A DNA stretch of 40,059 nucleotides from Clostridia bacterium (GTDB lineage: Bacteria; Bacillota; Clostridia; Peptostreptococcales; JAAYPU01): positions 1 to 40,059 of the forward strand of contig JADQBM010000035.1 in NCBI GenBank assembly GCA_016278615.1, given 5' to 3'. Positions within the stretch are counted from its first letter, which is position 1. The number at the start of each line of letters is the position of its first letter. Positions 33,047 to 40,059 of the stretch are shown piece after piece. Under the pieces are notes generated by a model. It was not told the origin of the DNA. It ran no database searches and saw nothing but the letters and a program-made list of their open reading frames with translations. A program made the position numbers and the translations under genes.

Positions 33047-33940
33047 TTATGTGTCAAGAAACTTTCTCATAGATAAAATGCTGCCCAGTGATCCGATTCC
33101 AACACCTAAGCTTATAAAAATCCAAACAAGGTGGTGGATTAAAAATTCTTGAGGAACCAGTTCTACGGAAAACATAACAAAAGCTTCCTCTGCAAAAGCT
33201 TCTGTAATTTTCTTGTAAAGAAAATCAATAATGGCTACAGAAACCCCAGAACCAATAAGTCCAATAATAATACCTTCTACTAAAAATGGACCTCTAATAA
33301 ACCAATTGGTTGCACCGACATATTTCATAATACTTATTTCTTTTTCTCTTGCTGTAACCGTTAGTTTGACCGTGTTGGCCACAATGAAAATTGAAATAAT
33401 AACCAATACAAAAATCAAAATCATTCCCGCCAACTGAATAAAATCAGTAATATTTAAAAGTTTTTCAACGATGCTTTGATAGTATTTAATGTCTTCAATG
33501 CCATTCATGCTTTTAACTCTTGCTACAACTGAATCAGCATCTTCCAAATTGGTAACTTTTATTTCCAAAGAATTTGGGAAAGGATTTGACTCCAATCCAT
33601 CCAATAAATAGCCATTATTTCCCCATCTGCTTTTCATAATCACCAAAGCTTCTTCTTTATTGATATAAGTAACTGTATCGACACCTGATATCTTTTGGAT
33701 TTCATTTTCCATTTCATAGATGCCTTCTTCGCCCAGGTCATCCTCTAGATAAAGCTGAATGGTATCAAATTGAGATTGGGCTGTTGTGGCTAAAAGGTTT
33801 ATGTTCACTATCAATATGAAAAACAGACCTAATATCAACAACATAGAAGTAATAGAAAATATTGAAGCCGTACACATATTTTTATTTCTAATTAATTGCT
33901 TGAATGCCTGCTTAACTGAATACACTGCAGCTCTAAACAT
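33047..33940 (-). CDS. ftsX: Cell division ABC transporter permease FtsX
   Basis: A protein of 297 residues with four membrane segments (about 22-48, 170-195, 215-245, 268-290) and a large extracytoplasmic loop between TM1 and TM2 (about 50-165) that in this family binds the peptidoglycan hydrolase. 'TAREKEISIMKYVGATNWFI' is the standard FtsX coupling segment. It overlaps ftsE by 8 bases. With FtsE it transmits ATP hydrolysis to the external M23 hydrolase encoded downstream. Confidence 0.95.
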   Translation of the reverse strand: MFRAAVYSVKQAFKQLIRNKNMCTASIFSITSMLLILGLFFILIVNINLLATTAQSQFDTIQLYLEDDLGEEGIYEMENEIQKISGVDTVTYINKEEALVIMKSRWGNNGYLLDGLESNPFPNSLEIKVTNLEDADSVVARVKSMNGIEDIKYYQSIVEKLLNITDFIQLAGMILIFVLVIISIFIVANTVKLTVTAREKEISIMKYVGATNWFIRGPFLVEGIIIGLIGSGVSVAIIDFLYKKITEAFAEEAFVMFSVELVPQEFLIHHLVWIFISLGVGIGSLGSILSMRKFLDT

Positions 33941-34616
33941 GATATTTGTACGCTCCTCTCATGTCATCTCTTACAATCTTTCCTCGTTCAATGCCAATGA
34001 CACGCTTTTCCATTTTGTCCACTATTTCTTTAGCATGAGTTACCATGACAATGGTGGTTCCACGCAAATTAATTTGAATCAATAGTCTCATAATTTCCCA
34101 AGCTGTATCTGGGTCTAAATTACCTGTGGGCTCATCAGCAATCAAAACAGAAGGATTATTAATAATAGATCTTGCAATAGATACCCTTTGTTGTTCCCCT
34201 GCTGAAAGCTCGTGAGGATATTGGTTCGCTTTTTCGCTTATGCCAACAAGACTTAGAGCCTGAGGCACCACCCTTTTAATGCTTCTTGAGGTCATATGTA
34301 TAATATCCATGGCAAAGGCAACATTTTCAAAAACTGTTTTTTGAGGCAAAAGCCTAAAATCTTGGAATACAATACCGATATTTCTTCTAAGCTTAGGGAT
34401 CTTTCTATTTGAAAGATGAGTCACTTCTGTATCTCCTAAAAAAATTTTGCCTTTAGTCGCTTCGATCTCTTTTAATAGTAATTTTATAAAAGTGGACTTC
34501 CCTGCTCCGCTTGGGCCCACTAGAAAAACAAATTCGCCTTTTCCAATGCTTAAATTGACATCTGAAAGTCCCACATTGGATCCGTACATTTTAGTTACGT
34601 CCTGAAATCTTATCAT
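33933..34616 (-). CDS. ftsE: Cell division ABC transporter ATP-binding protein FtsE
   Basis: An ABC ATPase of 227 residues: Walker A GPSGAGKS (about 34-41), signature 'LSAGEQQRVSIARSI', Walker B 'SVLIADEPTGNLDPDTAW', and the H-loop in 'TTIVMVTHAKEIVDK'. It is first of ftsE-ftsX-M23. The upstream AT-rich minus-strand region contains a TATAAT around 34660 but no clear -35. Confidence 0.96.
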   Translation of the reverse strand: MIRFQDVTKMYGSNVGLSDVNLSIGKGEFVFLVGPSGAGKSTFIKLLLKEIEATKGKIFLGDTEVTHLSNRKIPKLRRNIGIVFQDFRLLPQKTVFENVAFAMDIIHMTSRSIKRVVPQALSLVGISEKANQYPHELSAGEQQRVSIARSIINNPSVLIADEPTGNLDPDTAWEIMRLLIQINLRGTTIVMVTHAKEIVDKMEKRVIGIERGKIVRDDMRGAYKYHV

Positions 34617-34772
34617 GACTTCTTTTTTCCTCTCTTAGTTATGCTAATTACATTTTATTATATATTTTTATTGTTTTCTACAAAATATGAAAAAAAATCT
34701 TTGTTATTTTTTTCAAATACTTTCTTTTTCTCCTACTTATGATTATAATTTTTGTAAGATGAGGTGAATAAT

Positions 34773-35348
34773 TTGAAAAATAAGCTCAGAAAAGAGATTT
34801 TGGCCATAAGAGACGAACTTAATTATAATACAGTTATGGATGCAGAACAGAAAATCTTAGAACAATTAACTCGTTGGGATCCATACAATAGCGCTGAATA
34901 CGTTATGGTCTATGCCGATTTTAGGAATGAAATCAGAACCCATGGGATTATGCAGCATCTTTTGTCCAATAAGAAAAAGTTGATTGTCCCGCTTACGCAG
35001 AAAGAAAACATTGATATCCTGCCCATCCAAATACAGTCGCTAAACGACTTAACCCCAGGGCATTTTGGCTTATCAGAACCCAATGCAAAAATAAATCAAC
35101 CATTTGATTCTGAACTTTTAGATTTGATTCTGATTCCAGGAATTGTATTTGATCTCTCAGGGAATCGAATCGGCTTTGGCAAAGGCTATTATGATCATTT
35201 TCTTTCTCATTTAAAGAACGAAATACCCTATGTTGCATTGGCCTACGATTTTCAAGTTTTAGATGTCATTCCCCATGAAAAACATGATATCCAAATGGAC
35301 CATATCTTAACGCCCACAAGAATCATTAATGCGAAAGATAACAGGTGA
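34773..35348 (+). CDS. 5-formyltetrahydrofolate cyclo-ligase
   Basis: A protein of about 191 residues from the TTG at 34773; GAGGTG lies 6 bases before it, and the GTG at 34764 is part of that ribosome binding site. Features: N-terminal 'KNKLRKEILAIRDEL', central 'YADFRNEIRTHGIMQHLL', and the ATP/Mg loop 'LILIPGIVFDLSGNRIGFG' followed by KGYYDHFL. It converts 5-formyl-THF to 5,10-methenyl-THF with ATP. It is monocistronic or loosely followed by the CheY-like gene. Confidence 0.94.
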   Translation: MKNKLRKEILAIRDELNYNTVMDAEQKILEQLTRWDPYNSAEYVMVYADFRNEIRTHGIMQHLLSNKKKLIVPLTQKENIDILPIQIQSLNDLTPGHFGLSEPNAKINQPFDSELLDLILIPGIVFDLSGNRIGFGKGYYDHFLSHLKNEIPYVALAYDFQVLDVIPHEKHDIQMDHILTPTRIINAKDNR

Positions 35349-35349
35349 A

Positions 35350-35432
35350 GAAGATAGATAAGAGATAAAAAAGATAGATAATAGATAAGAGATAATAGAT
35401 AATAATTGAGGGGGATTTTGATACTCAAAATC
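35350..35432. repeat. GATAAGA tandem array plus GATTTTGA/TCAAAATC hairpin
   Basis: AGATAGATAAGAGATAAAAA-type units (35350-35405) are followed by TTGAGGGG and a hairpin GATTTTGA-TAC-TCAAAATC (35414-35432). It has the same order as the minus-strand elements at 5816-5910 and 10182-10250. Confidence 0.75.
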
Positions 35433-35511
35433 TACATAGAACTTTGACAGTAAATCATTGAGTGATAAAAATAAATAAAATTAAAAAATTATGTGAGGAG
35501 TGTAGAAGAAA

Positions 35512-35880
35512 ATGATGAACAAAAGTAAAACGATTCTTATTTGTGATGACTCCATAACATCAAGGAGAAAATTGAGAGAAACTATTAATTCGAAAGGAGA
35601 TTTTACCATATTTGAGGCGGAGAATGGTCAAAAGGCAATTGATCTTTATAAAACAAAAATGCCCGACCTTGTTTTTATGGATATTGTCATGCCTGTAAAA
35701 GATGGCGTAATGGCAACCCAGGAAATCCGAGCTCTCAATAAGAAAGCAAAAATTGTCATCATATCGTCCGTAGGAACTAAAGAAAATTTAAAAAAAGCTT
35801 TAACCTGTGGCGCTTCAGATTTTGTACAGAAACCATGGGAAGATGCTCATATAGAAAGTATACTTGCAAAACTTATTTGA
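35512..35880 (+). CDS. Single-domain CheY-like response regulator
   Basis: A receiver of 122 residues with no output domain. Asp12/Asp13, phospho-acceptor Asp57 ('FMDIVMPVKDG'), Ser85/86 and Lys107 are all present. It begins 'TILICDDSITSRRKLRETI', a CheY/chemotaxis-like style. GAGGAG lies upstream of ATG-ATG. It is followed 16 bases later by a CheX-like protein, the natural phosphatase partner of a CheY. No kinase, MCP or flagellar gene is nearby. Confidence 0.93.
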   Translation: MMNKSKTILICDDSITSRRKLRETINSKGDFTIFEAENGQKAIDLYKTKMPDLVFMDIVMPVKDGVMATQEIRALNKKAKIVIISSVGTKENLKKALTCGASDFVQKPWEDAHIESILAKLI

Positions 35881-35896
35881 AAGGGGAGAAGAAAAA

Positions 35897-36766
35897 ATGT
35901 TCAGTCAATATTTTGGACAATATCTTTTAAGCAAAGGCTGCCTTACCATAGAACAATTAAAGGCTGCCTTAGAGTATGAAAAAAACACGAAAGTCAAACT
36001 TGGAATCTTGGCAATGAATGCTGGTTTTATGTCTGTGGATGAAATAGAGAAAGTCCACAAGGAACAAGCAAGAGTAGATGAAAAATTTGGAGAAATCGCA
36101 ATCGCACAGGAGTATCTTACTTCAGATCAATTAGAAATTCTTTTAAGCACTCAAAAACAAGGCCATTTGGTTCTCAGCCAATGTATAGTGGACAAAGGAT
36201 TCATGACCTTAACTCAATTAAATACTGTCATGGAAGCCTATATCAGCTCCCTCAGTCTAACTATGGACGATTTAAAGGCTTTTGATGAAGGAAAACTATT
36301 AAATGCTTACATTCATTTTGAGGACACATTGTGGCATGAAATTTATACTGAATACATCTCCCTTTTACTGAGAAACTGTATTCGATTTATTAACGATGTC
36401 CCGGTTATTCACATTGAAAAGGTAGATGAAAATTATTTAAGTGATTGGATGGTTTCACAAAGGATTTTTGGAAAGTTCAGTATGTTTACATCTCTTGCTT
36501 CAAATGACACGGATTCTCTTAAGCATTTGGCAGAATTATTTAATAAAGAAAGTTATGACTCTTTTGATGAATATGCACAAGATGGCGTAAGTGAATTTTT
36601 GAATTTACATAATGGAATATTTTTAGTCAACATATCCAATAACGGCGTGGTCTTAGACATGGTGCCACAAAAAATAAAAAATCATGTAAAGCTGGATGAA
36701 TTACCAGAATGCTTCAAAATTACTCTAACCTGGCTTTGGGGCAGTATTGATATGATTATATATTAA
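35897..36766 (+). CDS. MshEN-like repeats fused to a CheX-like phosphatase domain
   Basis: A protein of 289 residues from the ATG at 35897 (GGGGAG upstream). Residues about 5-115 hold four copies of a 23-residue pattern LGxxLxxxGxxTxxQLxxxLxxQ ('FGQYLLSKGCLTIEQLKAAL', 'LGILAMNAGFMSVDEIEKV', 'FGEIAIAQEYLTSDQLEILL', 'LSQCIVDKGFMTLTQLNTVM'), as in paired MshEN/GspE N-terminal domains, some of which bind c-di-GMP. Residues about 145-289 resemble CheX, including 'EYAQDGVSEFLNLHNGIFL' with the E-x-x-N pair that positions the attacking water. It is paired with the upstream CheY-like receiver. Inferred role: it removes phosphate from that receiver under control of the N-terminal repeats. The assignment of both domains is by eye. 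Confidence 0.7.
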   Translation: MFSQYFGQYLLSKGCLTIEQLKAALEYEKNTKVKLGILAMNAGFMSVDEIEKVHKEQARVDEKFGEIAIAQEYLTSDQLEILLSTQKQGHLVLSQCIVDKGFMTLTQLNTVMEAYISSLSLTMDDLKAFDEGKLLNAYIHFEDTLWHEIYTEYISLLLRNCIRFINDVPVIHIEKVDENYLSDWMVSQRIFGKFSMFTSLASNDTDSLKHLAELFNKESYDSFDEYAQDGVSEFLNLHNGIFLVNISNNGVVLDMVPQKIKNHVKLDELPECFKITLTWLWGSIDMIIY

Positions 36767-36770
36767 GGTG

Positions 36771-36810
36771 AAAGGGATTTTGGACACGAATGTCAAAATC
36801 CCTTTCTTTT
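36771..36810. terminator. Bidirectional terminator after the CheX-like gene
   Basis: AAAGGGATTTTG-GACA and TGTC-AAAATCCCTTT form a long stem with one bulge and loop CGAA, followed by CTTTT on the plus strand. The convergent small gene (stop at 36809) ends at its edge. It belongs to the GATTTTG/CAAAATC family. Confidence 0.85.
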
Positions 36811-36997
36811 AATGTTCATACTTTTTAAATAAATCCTGTAGTTTTGAAGCCTGCATCCCACTCTCTTCTGCAAATTTTTTAAAAGTTTCAGCCACTTCCT
36901 TATCAGCAACCTGCTTAGAAAACATTTCATAATCCCGCACATTTTCTTGAGCATCTAATAATTTCTTTAAAATAGTATCACGTGTTCTCATTTCCAT
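36809..36997 (-). CDS. Small helical protein of unknown function
   Basis: A highly charged, helical protein of 62 residues ('TILKKLLDAQENVRDYEMFS', 'VAETFKKFAEESGMQASKLQ') with no membrane segment or cysteine. A good ribosome binding site (AGGAGGGC, 6 bases before the ATG) and a terminator immediately after it support a real gene. The pattern of a helix with spaced Glu and the 'EMFSKQVADKEVAETFKKFA' phrase recall one half of ferritin-like or rubrerythrin four-helix proteins (compare 'A..E..v...f..lA..E..H'), but the metal ligands are not complete. Function not assigned. Confidence 0.75.
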   Translation of the reverse strand: MEMRTRDTILKKLLDAQENVRDYEMFSKQVADKEVAETFKKFAEESGMQASKLQDLFKKYEH

Positions 36998-37111
36998 AAT
37001 TTTGCCCTCCTGTTTTGATTGCTTTTATTTTTAACTTATAAGGAATTATTATGTATTGAAGTCACTTTAAATCTCTAAAAGTTTAACAAAGGATGAATTC
37101 ATTGCGAATAC

Positions 37112-38461
37112 CTACTTCATAAGATTTATTATACTTTCTCTGAAAACTTGTGTATGATGGCTAATATCCTTTTCAGATAGCTCGGGCGATGTAACAGCCA
37201 TAATATTAAAATAAGGAGATAAAAGAATCCCTCGGTTCAATGCATATAAGAATAGATATTCATACATTTCCAAATCTTCTGCTTCCAAAGCTTCAGTCCC
37301 ATTTAAGGGCTCTTTTTTCATAAAACGATATTCTCCTCTGCAACCGATTCGTGCTGTTCCCCAAGGCAAATCGAATTCTTTTATTACCCCTTCTATACCT
37401 TTAATCCACTGATCCATGAGAGAAACCATTTTTTTATAATTTGCATCTGTAAATAAATGCTCAAATGAAGCTTTTATGGCAGCAACTGAAACAGCATTGG
37501 CTGTCAATGTCCCTCCAATACCTGCCACATCAATGGTGCTCCGATCAATGGTGTCAGAAATCACTTTGGCGATTTTTTCACTTACACCATAAGCTCCTAC
37601 AGGAATTCCACCTCCAATAGGCTTACCCATTGTGAGCATGTCAGGCTTTAGTCCAATCTCTTTTGCATAGCCTCCAAGTCCGCCGGTAATGGTATGGGTT
37701 TCATCTATAATCAATAAGGTGCCGGTTTCTTCAGTTATCTTCTTAAGTGCCTCAACATATCCTCTTTGTGGATATACGATTCCAATGTTTGTCAATGCCG
37801 GTTCTGCTAAAACACAAGCGACATCTTTGTTCTCGAGAGCGACTTTTAGTGCCTCAATATCATTAAACTCTATTACCTTTGTTGTTTCCCTTGGATTGAT
37901 TCCAAAACCTAAATTACCAATTCTTGATTCAGGTCTACCAGATTCATCTAAGGTAATAAAAGCTTCATCAACGGTTCCATGGTAGCACCAGTTAAAAACC
38001 AATACATATTTTCTTTTTGTAATAAACCTTGCCAGTCTAATGGCGAATCTATTGGCATCTGTTGCAGAGAGCGCCAATTGCCAATAAGGCAGTCCAAATC
38101 TTCGCTGTAGTTCTTCTCCCACCCAAACGTCTGTTTCAGTAGGGAGGGTATAGGTCAAGCCCTTTTTCATCTGATTATGAACTGCATCAATCACTTGAGG
38201 TGGTGTATGCCCAAACAGGGCGCCACTATAACCCATACAGAAATCAATATATTCATTGTCATCTATGTCTGTGAAATAGGCTCCGTATGCTTCTTTTACC
38301 ACCACTGGATAACCCCCTGGCCATTTTAGCATCCAATACATAGGTACTCCATCTAAATAACACTTTTCAGAACGTTGGAAATTTTCTTTTGACTTAGGGT
38401 GCATCTTTATAAAAACTTTTCGCTCTTGTTCTAAACACTTTCTTAGTTTTTCTCGATTCAT
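37112..38461 (-). CDS. Class III PLP-dependent aminotransferase
   Basis: A protein of 449 residues of the class III (ornithine/GABA/GSA) group. Cofactor marks: 'LSATDANRFAIRLARFIT' (phosphate site), 'VFNWCYHGTVDEAF', Asp in 'LLIIDETHTITGGLGGYA', and the Schiff-base Lys in 'DMLTMGKPIGGGIPVGAYG'. It is closest in style to glutamate-1-semialdehyde aminomutase-like transaminases and their 'aspartate aminotransferase family' relatives. No hem genes are nearby, so a catabolic role is more likely. The substrate cannot be read. GGGAGGGG lies before the ATG. A long AT-rich gap lies upstream. Confidence 0.9.
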   Translation of the reverse strand: MNREKLRKCLEQERKVFIKMHPKSKENFQRSEKCYLDGVPMYWMLKWPGGYPVVVKEAYGAYFTDIDDNEYIDFCMGYSGALFGHTPPQVIDAVHNQMKKGLTYTLPTETDVWVGEELQRRFGLPYWQLALSATDANRFAIRLARFITKRKYVLVFNWCYHGTVDEAFITLDESGRPESRIGNLGFGINPRETTKVIEFNDIEALKVALENKDVACVLAEPALTNIGIVYPQRGYVEALKKITEETGTLLIIDETHTITGGLGGYAKEIGLKPDMLTMGKPIGGGIPVGAYGVSEKIAKVISDTIDRSTIDVAGIGGTLTANAVSVAAIKASFEHLFTDANYKKMVSLMDQWIKGIEGVIKEFDLPWGTARIGCRGEYRFMKKEPLNGTEALEAEDLEMYEYLFLYALNRGILLSPYFNIMAVTSPELSEKDISHHTQVFRESIINLMK

Positions 38462-38808
38462 GGGTTTCCCCTCCCTTTTATAGATATGACTTTCATGATT
38501 AGAATTGATATGTACCCTTTACCTATATAAAAATATATATTCAATAATTGTGCCAAGCCTCTAAAAAGCATCAAATGTGAAAATCTTCTAAATACAATAA
38601 CACTCAAGTATGAATTACGATATTTTTTTCTTATAAATAAGAAAAAAATAAACAACCTATTAAACAGACTATGTCGAAACATTTTGCCATGCATAGAGCC
38701 CTTGAATTAGGTATAATAAGGGTGCATAAAAAATATCATAAGTTTCAATGTATTATTTTATGTTATATTCCTAAACTACTATATAGAGAAAAGGGGTGAA
38801 TTATAACT
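38462..38808. other. Intergenic region with a 30-bp AT palindrome
   Basis: There is no supported gene; the 78-codon minus-strand frame here lacks a ribosome binding site and has biased composition. It contains a perfect inverted repeat, TATTTTTTTCTTAT then ATAAGAAAAAAATA around AA (38621-38650), and promoter-like AT-rich sequence (TATAAT at about 38714, no good -35) for the small membrane protein. Confidence 0.6.
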
Positions 38809-39045
38809 ATGAATGGCTTGATAATTCTAACAAGTATGAGCTTTGTTGCATTTATTGTATATAAAATCGTGAAGCCCAAAATAGCAAAATACATTTTAAC
38901 TCCAATAATCAGTCTTTTATATGGGTTCATGTTGTTCTTTTTGGGGATGGGTATTAATAGTGTTGTATATCTTGTACTTGCTGTAATACCAGTGATTTTT
39001 GGTGCTTTTTATATATTTAAGCAGCATAATAATAAGAAGAACTGA
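38809..39045 (+). CDS. Small integral membrane protein of unknown function
   Basis: A protein of 78 residues with three hydrophobic stretches (about 2-19, 28-49, 50-70), a short charged loop (KIVKPKIAKY) and a positively charged tail (KQHNNKKN). The ATG is preceded by AAGGGGTG about 10 bases away. It is followed by a hairpin terminator. It resembles many small uncharacterised Firmicute membrane proteins; no family recognised. Confidence 0.7.
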   Translation: MNGLIILTSMSFVAFIVYKIVKPKIAKYILTPIISLLYGFMLFFLGMGINSVVYLVLAVIPVIFGAFYIFKQHNNKKN

Positions 39046-39080
39046 ATCATTTAAGGTGTAATATTTATAAACTGAAAATA

Positions 39081-39120
39081 AAGCCTGCCCTTCTATGATG
39101 GAAAATTGGACAGGCTTTAT
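39081..39120. terminator. Hairpin between the small membrane protein and the SDR gene
   Basis: AAAGCCTG and CAGGCTTT pair around a loop of about 22 bases (further CC/GG pairing possible). On the minus strand it is followed by ATTTTCAGTTT. It lies between convergent genes and probably ends the SDR transcript. Confidence 0.6.
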
Positions 39121-39172
39121 AAGCTTAAAGTCAACAGAATACTATATCAAATATTTAATTAAAAATGATTAA

Positions 39173-39916
39173 TTACGCCGTCTCGCCACCATCAATTGGA
39201 ATAAACTGACCTGTTATATAGGATGCATCTGATGAGGCCAAGAAGGCATATAAAGCACCCACTTCTTCTGGATCTGCATGTCTTTTAAGAGGTATCCCTT
39301 CATTTACAACTTCAAACATTTCTTCTGTATACTCTGCTTTTTGCATAGGTGTCATAACATAACCAGGACAAATAGAGTTGGCTCTTATATAGGGCGCATA
39401 CTCCAAGGCAATGGTCTTAGCCAGTAGTATCACTCCTGCTTTTGAAGCATTGTAATCCGCATAGAATGGATGCCCATTCATACCATTTGTTGAGGCCGTA
39501 AACAATATAACACCGCTTTGTTGCTTTTTCATTCTTTTTATTGCTTCTTTAGAGCAAAGAAACATGCCGTTAAGGTTTATATCTATTACTCTTTTCCATT
39601 GCTCAAATTCGATTTCGTCATAAGCTTTTCTAACACTGATACCTGCATTGGATATTAAAACATCAATGCCTCCAATTAATTGGTCTACTTTTTCAAAACC
39701 TTTTACAACGTCTTTTTCTACGCTAACATCCACTTTGACAGCGCCTATTATTCCTGGATTGCTATTCAACACCTCTTGAAACGCACTTTCATTGATATCA
39801 AAAATAACAACCTTTGCGCCTTCTTTTACAAATCTCTGTGCAGTTGCAAGTCCTATCCCACTTGCGCCACCTGTAACCACAACTCTTTTTCCTTGAAGAT
39901 CTTCATATTTGGCCAT
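39173..39916 (-). CDS. Short-chain dehydrogenase/reductase (SDR, FabG-like)
   Basis: A classical SDR of 247 residues: the NAD(P) motif TGGASGIG (about 15-22), Asp after beta-2 in 'VVIFDINESAFQ' (which favours NAD), 'LISNAGISVRKAYDEIEFEQ', catalytic Ser in 'ILFTASTNGMNG', Tyr-x-x-x-Lys in 'YADYNASKAGVILLAKTIAL', and the C-terminal 'YITGQFIPIDGGETA'. It oxidises or reduces a hydroxy/oxo group; the substrate is unknown. It lacks fatty-acid synthesis neighbours, so it is not necessarily FabG. The ATG at 39916 is preceded by AAGGGGGCTTTTAA. Its upstream region runs into copy 2 of the structured element. Confidence 0.93.
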   Translation of the reverse strand: MAKYEDLQGKRVVVTGGASGIGLATAQRFVKEGAKVVIFDINESAFQEVLNSNPGIIGAVKVDVSVEKDVVKGFEKVDQLIGGIDVLISNAGISVRKAYDEIEFEQWKRVIDINLNGMFLCSKEAIKRMKKQQSGVILFTASTNGMNGHPFYADYNASKAGVILLAKTIALEYAPYIRANSICPGYVMTPMQKAEYTEEMFEVVNEGIPLKRHADPEEVGALYAFLASSDASYITGQFIPIDGGETA

Positions 39917-39936
39917 TTAAAAGCCCCCTTTATTTT

Positions 39937-40059
39937 TTTATCTCATTAAACAGCTCTAAGACTCCCACCTCTATAGGTGACGAGATCAAGAGCTGCTAAA
40001 TTCTAAAGTTGCCTTTTTGCCCCAAGCTTGCTTGGCAAGGCAAAACGGACAGCAGTGAG
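39937..40059 (+). ncRNA. Structured RNA-like element, copy 2 (cut by window end)
   Basis: Positions 39937-40002 match the start of copy 1 (minus strand 16248 down to 16183) at 63 of 66 positions. Then comes a different, longer hairpin (40003-40041; GCC-TTTT-TGCC..AAGC-TT-GCTT.GGCA-AGGC) in the same slot, then the shared AAAACGGACAG (40042-40052) before the window ends. In the inner stem a G-U pair of copy 1 is an A-U pair here. The 3' part, and any linked gene, lies beyond the window. Confidence 0.6.

Noticed and set aside
38458-38694. 78-residue minus-strand ORF upstream of the class III aminotransferase
   Set aside because: No ribosome binding site, unusual Phe/Arg/Ile-rich composition, and it covers an AT palindrome and likely promoter DNA.

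Overview
The window is low-GC DNA (AT-rich intergenics, many TTG/GTG starts, strong AGGAGG-type ribosome binding sites) from an anaerobic Firmicute. An amino-acid-fermenting member of the Clostridia, perhaps Alkaliphilus/Natronincola-like, fits best: there is a complete branched-chain 2-oxoacid:ferredoxin oxidoreductase / phosphotransbutyrylase / butyrate kinase pathway, a sigma-54 regulator, an FMN-binding protein, and a Gram-positive FtsEX / M23 hydrolase set. The genus is a guess from gene content and repeat style.

Layout. 1-1322: partial DUF4179-type anti-sigma factor and its ECF sigma factor (minus strand). 1540-2925: NfeD-like and SPFH (stomatin-like) membrane proteins. 2995-5655: FMN-binding protein, HisC, type I asparaginase. 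5918-12246: ilvE, then the oxidoreductase gamma, beta, alpha and ferredoxin subunits, buk and ptb, all on the minus strand (transcribed right to left). A near-consensus -24/-12 promoter precedes ptb, and a PAS-PAS-AAA-Fis regulator gene (12389-14122) lies just upstream. Together these give leucine/isoleucine/valine -> 2-oxoacid -> acyl-CoA plus reduced ferredoxin -> acyl phosphate -> acid plus ATP, under a dedicated activator. 14497-16060: a divergent cis-prenyltransferase and an orphan ZnuA-like lipoprotein. 16254-21270: uvrB-uvrA behind a promoter overlapped by a DinR/LexA-type box. 21855-26999: secreted LysM 5'-nucleotidase, tRNA-Gly(CCC), S41 protease, TrkH. 27271-29686: histidine kinase and response regulator. 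29681-34616: recJ, M23 coiled-coil hydrolase, ftsX, ftsE. 34773-36766: 5-formyl-THF cyclo-ligase, a CheY-like receiver and a MshEN-CheX fusion. 36809-39916: a small helical protein, a class III aminotransferase, a small membrane protein and an SDR dehydrogenase.

The coding content is mostly housekeeping and fermentative; the unusual material is between genes. (1) Two copies of a structured element, 16061-16248 (minus) and 39937-window end (plus), share 63 of 66 leading positions, then differ in one hairpin, then rejoin at AAAACGGACAG. They look like a non-coding RNA, possibly of the HEARO/OMEGA type. (2) Between the ferredoxin and alpha-subunit genes lies a compound array of five hairpins, each with an AATC-N3-GATT apex. 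(3) A 167-bp element with 22-bp perfect terminal inverted repeats sits between the ilvE promoter and gene. (4) Several dispersed repeat families occur: GATTTTG/CAAAATC hairpins, GTAGGG palindromes, and hexamer/heptamer tandem repeats. Database identities are family-level recognition from sequence; no search was run.
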